A stretch of DNA of 9,533 nt, from the NCBI GenBank assembly GCA_002691345.1, contig NZHI01000038.1, positions 33,153 through 42,685 on the forward strand, given 5' to 3'. Positions within the stretch are counted from its first letter, which is position 1. The number at the start of each line of letters is the position of its first letter. Below are positions 6,864 to 9,533 of the stretch, piece after piece. Made by a program: the position numbers and the translations under genes. The DNA comes from Synechococcus sp. MED650 (lineage in GTDB: Bacteria > Cyanobacteriota > Cyanobacteriia > PCC-6307 > Cyanobiaceae). Below the pieces are notes generated by a model, which saw only the letters and a list, made by a program, of their open reading frames with translations, was not told the origin of the DNA and searched no databases.

Positions 6864-7094
6864 CTACTCAGCCGTGGGGTGTTTCGTATCAATCGTGTTC
6901 CGCAGGATTTTCTCTGCTTTGGTGACGATGGTGTAATCCACCCGATCATCATCTGAGCAGCAGAGATCTCCGTAGTAGCGCTCCAGTTCGTCGTAAGCCC
7001 TGTCGTAACTATCGAAGCTGAGGCGTGTCAGACCGTCTTCTTTGCCGTCGCTTCGAACGATCTGATGGATTGTTTGTGGCTGGTCTTCAGGCAT
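6864..7094 (-). CDS. Small acidic protein of unknown function (76 aa)
   Basis: From ATG 7094 (MPEDQPQTIHQIVRSDGKED) the product is 76 residues, acidic and soluble. Features seen: a predicted strand IHQIVR (9-14), a helix SFDSYDRAYDELERYYGDL (26-44), adjacent Cys45-Cys46 followed by SDDDR, then strand DYTIV (53-57). The 'SYD.AYDEL..YYGDLCCSDDDR' pattern resembles short uncharacterised proteins I associate with cyanobacteria, but I cannot name the family. The start overlaps the end of the upstream 53-aa gene by 8 bp, indicating an operon and translational coupling. The frame is open further upstream to 7172, but that would run antiparallel over most of the partner gene's frame and adds unremarkable sequence. 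cyAbrB lies 121 bp downstream, past its own candidate promoter. Confidence 0.7.
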   Translation of the reverse strand: MPEDQPQTIHQIVRSDGKEDGLTRLSFDSYDRAYDELERYYGDLCCSDDDRVDYTIVTKAEKILRNTIDTKHPTAE

Positions 7095-7248
7095 CTGCAA
7101 TGGGAAGTCGGGCAAGAGCCTGCTCGACCGCCACGAGTTCCCGCTCAGTGGTGAGCCAGGTTTCATTGCCATATGGAAGGCTTTGCACTTGGTCTGCCAG
7201 TAAGGCCATCAGTTGTTCGTAGCGCTCTTTGAGGGTTTCTCGCAGCAT
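7087..7248 (-). CDS. Small helical protein of unknown function (53 aa)
   Basis: From ATG 7248 the product is 53 residues: a long helix (MLRETLKERYEQLMALLADQ), a short break around SLPYGNETW (23-31), and a second helix (TTERELVAVEQALARL). Leu spacing suggests a helical hairpin or coiled-coil pair. It is mildly acidic, with no cysteine, membrane segment or recognised motif. A clear AGGGA Shine-Dalgarno (7254-7258) lies 5 nt before the ATG; a GTG at 7281 would add 11 residues but is not supported by a better site. Its stop overlaps the start of the 76-aa gene by 8 bp. It is divergent from the AEC transporter gene, with 77 bp between starts. Confidence 0.66.
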   Translation of the reverse strand: MLRETLKERYEQLMALLADQVQSLPYGNETWLTTERELVAVEQALARLPIADA

Positions 7249-7253
7249 CGTTT

Positions 7254-7258
7254 TCCCT
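7254..7258 (-). promoter_or_regulatory. Shine-Dalgarno fixing the start of the 53-aa gene
   Basis: On the minus strand AGGGA (plus 7254-7258) lies 5 nt upstream of the ATG at 7248. It argues for this ATG over the upstream in-frame GTG at 7281. Confidence 0.55.
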
Positions 7259-7325
7259 GTGGACGCTTGATACCCTGGCACAGTGCTCGGCCGTTCATCG
7301 GTGCGCGCTGTGGCCTGGGCTAGCG

Positions 7326-8237
7326 ATGCTGCGTTTTTTGCTGGAGCTTGTCCCCTGCTTGCTGATTGGTTTTTGGGCAGGAGGCCAGCACCCTGACCTT
7401 TCCGCTCGATTGGCAGTGCCCTTGGTGCGGTTTGGTGTTCCCATCAGCGTGATGGGCTTGCTGCTCAAAGGCGGTCTCAGCAGCGAGATGCTCGAGGCAG
7501 CAGCGTTGGCGGTTTTGGCCATCGGTTGTGTGCTCGGCGTGGCTCCATGGCTACCCGGCTGCCGAGAGTTGCGTCGGCCATCTCTTCGTCTTGGCAGCTG
7601 CATCGGGAATACCGCCTATTTCGGCGTGCCGCTGGCTCTCGCTTTTCTCCCCGCTGAAGCCTTACCGATCTCCATTGGTTACGACCTGGGGGCGACCCTG
7701 TTCACCTGGAGCATCGGCCCTGTCTTTCTTGGTGCACAGCTGGCGGGGCATCAGGCCTTGCGCGGACTGGTGATCAGTCTCAGTGCCAGTCCAGCCACGC
7801 GAGGGTTGGTCGGAGCCTTGCTGGTGCAATGGACACCCTGGCGCGATCTGGTGACGGACGCATTGTGGTGGCCTTCACGGTTCGTGATTCTTCTCGCTCT
7901 TGTGGTGGTGGGGATGCGGCTTGGCAGCATCTCCCGTGGAGGCCGACCACCGTCGCCATGGCGCTTCCGGTTGCTGCCTTCCCTGCTGGCCAAGTTGCTC
8001 GGTTACCCGCTGCTACTCCTGCTGATGGGCTTGGCATTACGGCTTGACCCTCTCATGATCCAAGCCCTTGCCCTCCAAGGAGCTGCTCCCACAGCCATCT
8101 CGTTGTTGTTGATTGCTGAATCGGTGGGAGTGGATCAAGACCGTGCAGCAGCACAGGTGTTCTGGAGCACAGTTCTCGCTCTGATCAGTGCGCCGATGTG
8201 GGGAGTGGCTCTACCTCTGTTGGTGTCTTCTGGCTGA
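7326..8237 (+). CDS. AEC family (auxin efflux carrier-like) membrane transporter
   Basis: A 303-residue inner-membrane protein with about ten hydrophobic segments, the usual size for AEC carriers of the bile/arsenite/riboflavin (BART) transporter superfamily. Two conserved family regions are visible: GNTAYFGVPLALAF (94-107) after the first helical bundle, and MIQALALQGAAPTAISLLLI (244-263) in the second half, where the Gly/Ala/Pro motif breaks the helix. A short hydrophilic loop (about 201-214, SISRGGRPPSPWRF) separates the two halves. Bacterial members export or import small organic acids such as malate; in cyanobacteria the substrate is unknown, so I do not assign one. ATG 7326 has no obvious Shine-Dalgarno. 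It diverges from the small-protein operon and its TGA directly abuts the stop of the convergent alkB-like gene. Confidence 0.9.
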   Translation: MLRFLLELVPCLLIGFWAGGQHPDLSARLAVPLVRFGVPISVMGLLLKGGLSSEMLEAAALAVLAIGCVLGVAPWLPGCRELRRPSLRLGSCIGNTAYFGVPLALAFLPAEALPISIGYDLGATLFTWSIGPVFLGAQLAGHQALRGLVISLSASPATRGLVGALLVQWTPWRDLVTDALWWPSRFVILLALVVVGMRLGSISRGGRPPSPWRFRLLPSLLAKLLGYPLLLLLMGLALRLDPLMIQALALQGAAPTAISLLLIAESVGVDQDRAAAQVFWSTVLALISAPMWGVALPLLVSSG

Positions 8238-8242
8238 TCAGC
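8233..8242. repeat. Perfect palindrome at abutting convergent stop codons
   Basis: GCTGATCAGC is a perfect 10-bp palindrome whose centre is the junction of the two stop codons: TGA of the AEC gene (8235-8237) and TCA, read as TGA, of the alkB-like gene (8238-8240). No T-run follows, and a 10-bp palindrome without a loop is not a terminator by itself. Confidence 0.5.
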
Positions 8243-8825
8243 AGGTTCGAAATCTGCGGAAGGTGAGGTTGATGCGCGCCGCGGAAACCTTGCGCCGTTG
8301 CGGAACACTGTGCATCCAGTGCTGTTGACAGCCGGGATGCATGATCAGCAGATCGCCATCGGCTAAGGCCAGGTTGACCCGCTGTGTTGCGTCGCTCCGG
8401 TGTCGCAATTGGAAGTCACGTGTTGCACCCAACGACAGCGACGCGATCGGTTCGCTTTGATCGATCTCGGGTTCATCATCTGCATGCCATCCCATCCGGT
8501 CTTCCCCACTTCGGTAAAGATTGAGCAGGCAACCGTTGTATTGGGTCACGCAGGCTTTGTTCACCGCATTGAGAAGTGGTGAAAACCACGCCGGCCATCC
8601 CTCGCCGATGTGGGTGGTGCCGCTGTAGCGGTAGCGGAGCCCTTCATCGGCCAGAAACATCGTCAGTCGCGGTACGGGATGCTTTTTCCCATACACGTGA
8701 ACCATGGGTTGCTGCCAGGCCATCCCCTCGGTCAGCTTCCGCTGCCAAGATCTTGCGTCTTCAGAGGCCAACCATCCTGAATGATGCGTCCAGGATTTGT
8801 CCCATTCGGATTGGTGGGCGTCCAT
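8238..8825 (-). CDS. alkB: AlkB-like 2-oxoglutarate/Fe(II) dioxygenase
   Basis: A 195-residue cytoplasmic oxygenase that probably repairs alkylated nucleobases (for example 1-methyladenine and 3-methylcytosine) by oxidative demethylation, releasing formaldehyde. Iron ligands are visible: His114 and Asp116 in MGWHADDE, and distal His172 in HWMHSVP. The 2-oxoglutarate-binding RxNxTFR motif is present (Arg184, Asn186, Arg190). NLYRSGEDRMGWHADDE (102-118), SLGATRDFQLRHR (131-143) and the PRLTMFLADEG...YRYSG region (52-69) resemble human ALKBH2/ALKBH3 more than E. coli AlkB. The stop abuts that of the AEC gene. An upstream in-frame ATG at 8876 would add 17 residues (MYGTVTETNRARHPTSR) without family similarity and leave only 7 bp to the divergent gene, so ATG 8825 is preferred. 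No Shine-Dalgarno decides it. Confidence 0.92.
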   Translation of the reverse strand: MDAHQSEWDKSWTHHSGWLASEDARSWQRKLTEGMAWQQPMVHVYGKKHPVPRLTMFLADEGLRYRYSGTTHIGEGWPAWFSPLLNAVNKACVTQYNGCLLNLYRSGEDRMGWHADDEPEIDQSEPIASLSLGATRDFQLRHRSDATQRVNLALADGDLLIMHPGCQQHWMHSVPQRRKVSAARINLTFRRFRTC

Positions 8826-8866
8826 TCGTGACGTCGGATGACGAGCTCGGTTCGTCTCAGTGACTG

Positions 8867-8889
8867 TCCCATACATTCAATGCATGGGA
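8867..8889. promoter_or_regulatory. 23-bp near-perfect palindrome between divergent alkB-like and DUF723-like genes
   Basis: Arms TCCCAT (8867-8872) and ATGGGA (8884-8889) plus inner CATT (8874-8877) and AATG (8879-8882) pair around a central C at 8878; 10 of 11 base pairs match, the only mismatch being 8873 against 8883. It lies in the 58-bp divergent region, 42 bp upstream of the preferred alkB start, and includes the ATG at 8884. It could be an operator, or a hairpin in the DUF723-like transcript that hides the start codon. Confidence 0.6.
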
Positions 8890-9201
8890 GCACGCATCAC
8901 CAAAGACGAATTTCTCAAACGCGCTGAGCAGCGTTTCGGCTCGCAGTTTGATTACAGCTTGATTCGATGGCGTAGTTACAAGAGCCCTGTTCGAATCAGG
9001 TGCAGGCATCACCCTGTTCAAGAGATCACCATCACCCCTGAAAAACATCTGCAAACCCTTGGAGGTTGCAGATATTGCCTGCGGGAGCGACGGATTGCTT
9101 CTCTGGAGCGCGAGTTGAATCGAAAAGCCGCTGATCGCCCGGAAGCGCTACCGCTCCAATCGCAAAAGCTGTCTGAAGTGATCCAGAAGCGCACACGCTG
9201 A
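8884..9201 (+). CDS. DUF723-like small treble-clef zinc-finger protein (105 aa)
   Basis: From ATG 8884 the product is 105 residues. The N-terminal 65 match the DUF723-type pattern: TKDEFLKRAEQRFGSQFDYS (6-25), a strand region with SPVRIRC (34-40), and two half-sites of a zinc finger, C40-R-H-H43 and C62-R-Y-C65, joined by ITPEKHLQTLGG. Cys40, a His (42 or 43), Cys62 and Cys65 would form a treble-clef site. The C-terminal 40 residues are basic and helical (RERRIASLERELNRKAADR). Pfam, as I recall, suggests DNA binding for DUF723, and related fingers occur beside homing-endonuclease-type domains, but no nuclease domain is present here. ATG 8884 overlaps a strong palindrome; an in-frame GTG at 8860 is the alternative. 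Divergent from the alkB-like gene; converges on metA with 5 bp between stops. Confidence 0.78.
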   Translation: MGARITKDEFLKRAEQRFGSQFDYSLIRWRSYKSPVRIRCRHHPVQEITITPEKHLQTLGGCRYCLRERRIASLERELNRKAADRPEALPLQSQKLSEVIQKRTR

Positions 9202-9206
9202 ATCAG

Positions 9207-9533
9207 TCAGTTGGCCAGGCTCACCCGCTGATAGCAGAACCATAACCATTGCTGGAACAGCAAGTTGCGGTGTGAGCGCCAGAGTGTTTCTGGATGATTG
9301 GGCTCAAAGTTTTCAGGCGGAGGAACATCACCGCGTGCCTTGTCCCGCTCCATCTCCCCAAGGATCCGGCCCACGTTGTATTCCGGGTGGCCGAGGTGCA
9401 TCAGCTGGCGCTGGTCTGGCGTTTCAAAGATGGTGTACCCCACCTGTTTGCCGTGGGCGAGCAGCCGAAGCCGCCCTTGGCGTTCAGCGTTTTCCATCGC
9501 GTCATCGGGCAGCCCCGCGTATCGGCTCTGGGG
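9207..9533 (-). CDS. metA: Homoserine O-acyltransferase MetA, C-terminal part (5' end outside window)
   Basis: The last 108 residues of MetA, which transfers a succinyl or acetyl group to homoserine in the first committed step of methionine synthesis. The frame stays open to the window edge, so the N-terminal half with the catalytic Cys and the residue that decides acyl-CoA choice is outside. The visible part starts at PQSRYAGLPDD, corresponding to the MetA 'PHSR' segment, and contains LMHLGHPEYN, which carries the family's catalytic His (local residue 49) and Glu (51). It continues with the typical GEMERDKARG, PPPENFEPN and TLWRSHRNLLFQQWLWFCYQ tail. An internal ATG at 9497 is not the true start, because the match continues upstream of it. 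The stop lies 5 bp from the convergent DUF723-like gene. Succinyl versus acetyl specificity cannot be decided here. Confidence 0.9.
   Translation of the reverse strand, partial: PQSRYAGLPDDAMENAERQGRLRLLAHGKQVGYTIFETPDQRQLMHLGHPEYNVGRILGEMERDKARGDVPPPENFEPNHPETLWRSHRNLLFQQWLWFCYQRVSLAN

Noticed and set aside
6864..7248. Toxin-antitoxin pair
   Set aside because: Overlapping small genes fit the layout, but both proteins are acidic, neither has a toxin or DNA-binding motif, and there is no sign of mobility.
8826..8876. Longer AlkB-like protein starting at ATG 8876
   Set aside because: The added 17 residues show no family similarity, and the start would sit inside the palindrome only 7 bp from the divergent gene.
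1..9533. CRISPR array, tRNA, rRNA, insertion sequence, HIP1 octamers or phage genes
   Set aside because: No direct-repeat array, cloverleaf, transposase, terminal inverted repeats, GCGATCGC or phage-type gene was seen on reading both strands.

Overview
The window looks like ordinary chromosome from a marine picocyanobacterium, most likely a marine Synechococcus of subcluster 5.1. This rests on protein content: a cyanobacterial-type AbrB regulator, a general L-amino-acid ABC transporter, an AEC carrier, an AlkB-like dioxygenase and a DUF723-type zinc-finger protein. It also rests on moderately high GC, very tight gene packing, and no HIP1 octamer (GCGATCGC) that I could find, although that motif is common in many freshwater cyanobacteria. 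The assignment is inference, because the window has no rRNA or marker gene.

Layout, left to right. (1) 1-198 is the 3' end of a probable FAD-linked oxidase. It is followed 32 bp later by a SulP anion transporter with a STAS domain (231-1799), which converges on a small exported protein of unknown function (1807-2139, minus). (2) A 90-bp divergent promoter region separates that gene from a four-gene operon (2230-5895). The operon encodes a binding lipoprotein, two permeases and an ATPase, of the AapJQMP / cyanobacterial Nat-II type for amino acid uptake. Successive genes overlap by 1, 1 and 4 bp. (3) On the minus strand, 5924-7248 holds four small genes. Read in the direction of transcription they are a 53-aa and a 76-aa protein overlapping by 8 bp, a cyAbrB regulator with its own candidate promoter and a clear intrinsic terminator, and a small two-helix membrane protein. 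(4) 7326-8237 is an AEC-family transporter whose stop codon abuts that of an AlkB-like dioxygenase (8238-8825, minus). (5) Divergent from alkB, across a 23-bp near-perfect palindrome, is a short DUF723-type zinc-finger protein (8884-9201). It converges within 5 bp on the C-terminal part of homoserine O-acyltransferase MetA, which runs off the right edge.

Functionally this is a nutrient-uptake and housekeeping region: anion transport, amino acid scavenging, carbon/nitrogen regulation, alkylation repair and methionine synthesis. I see no mobile element, CRISPR array, tRNA, rRNA or defence island. The least explained parts are the palindrome between alkB and the DUF723 gene, the overlapping pair of small acidic proteins next to cyAbrB, and the position of the cyAbrB promoter relative to its possible start codons. 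I did not find a convincing large undescribed system.
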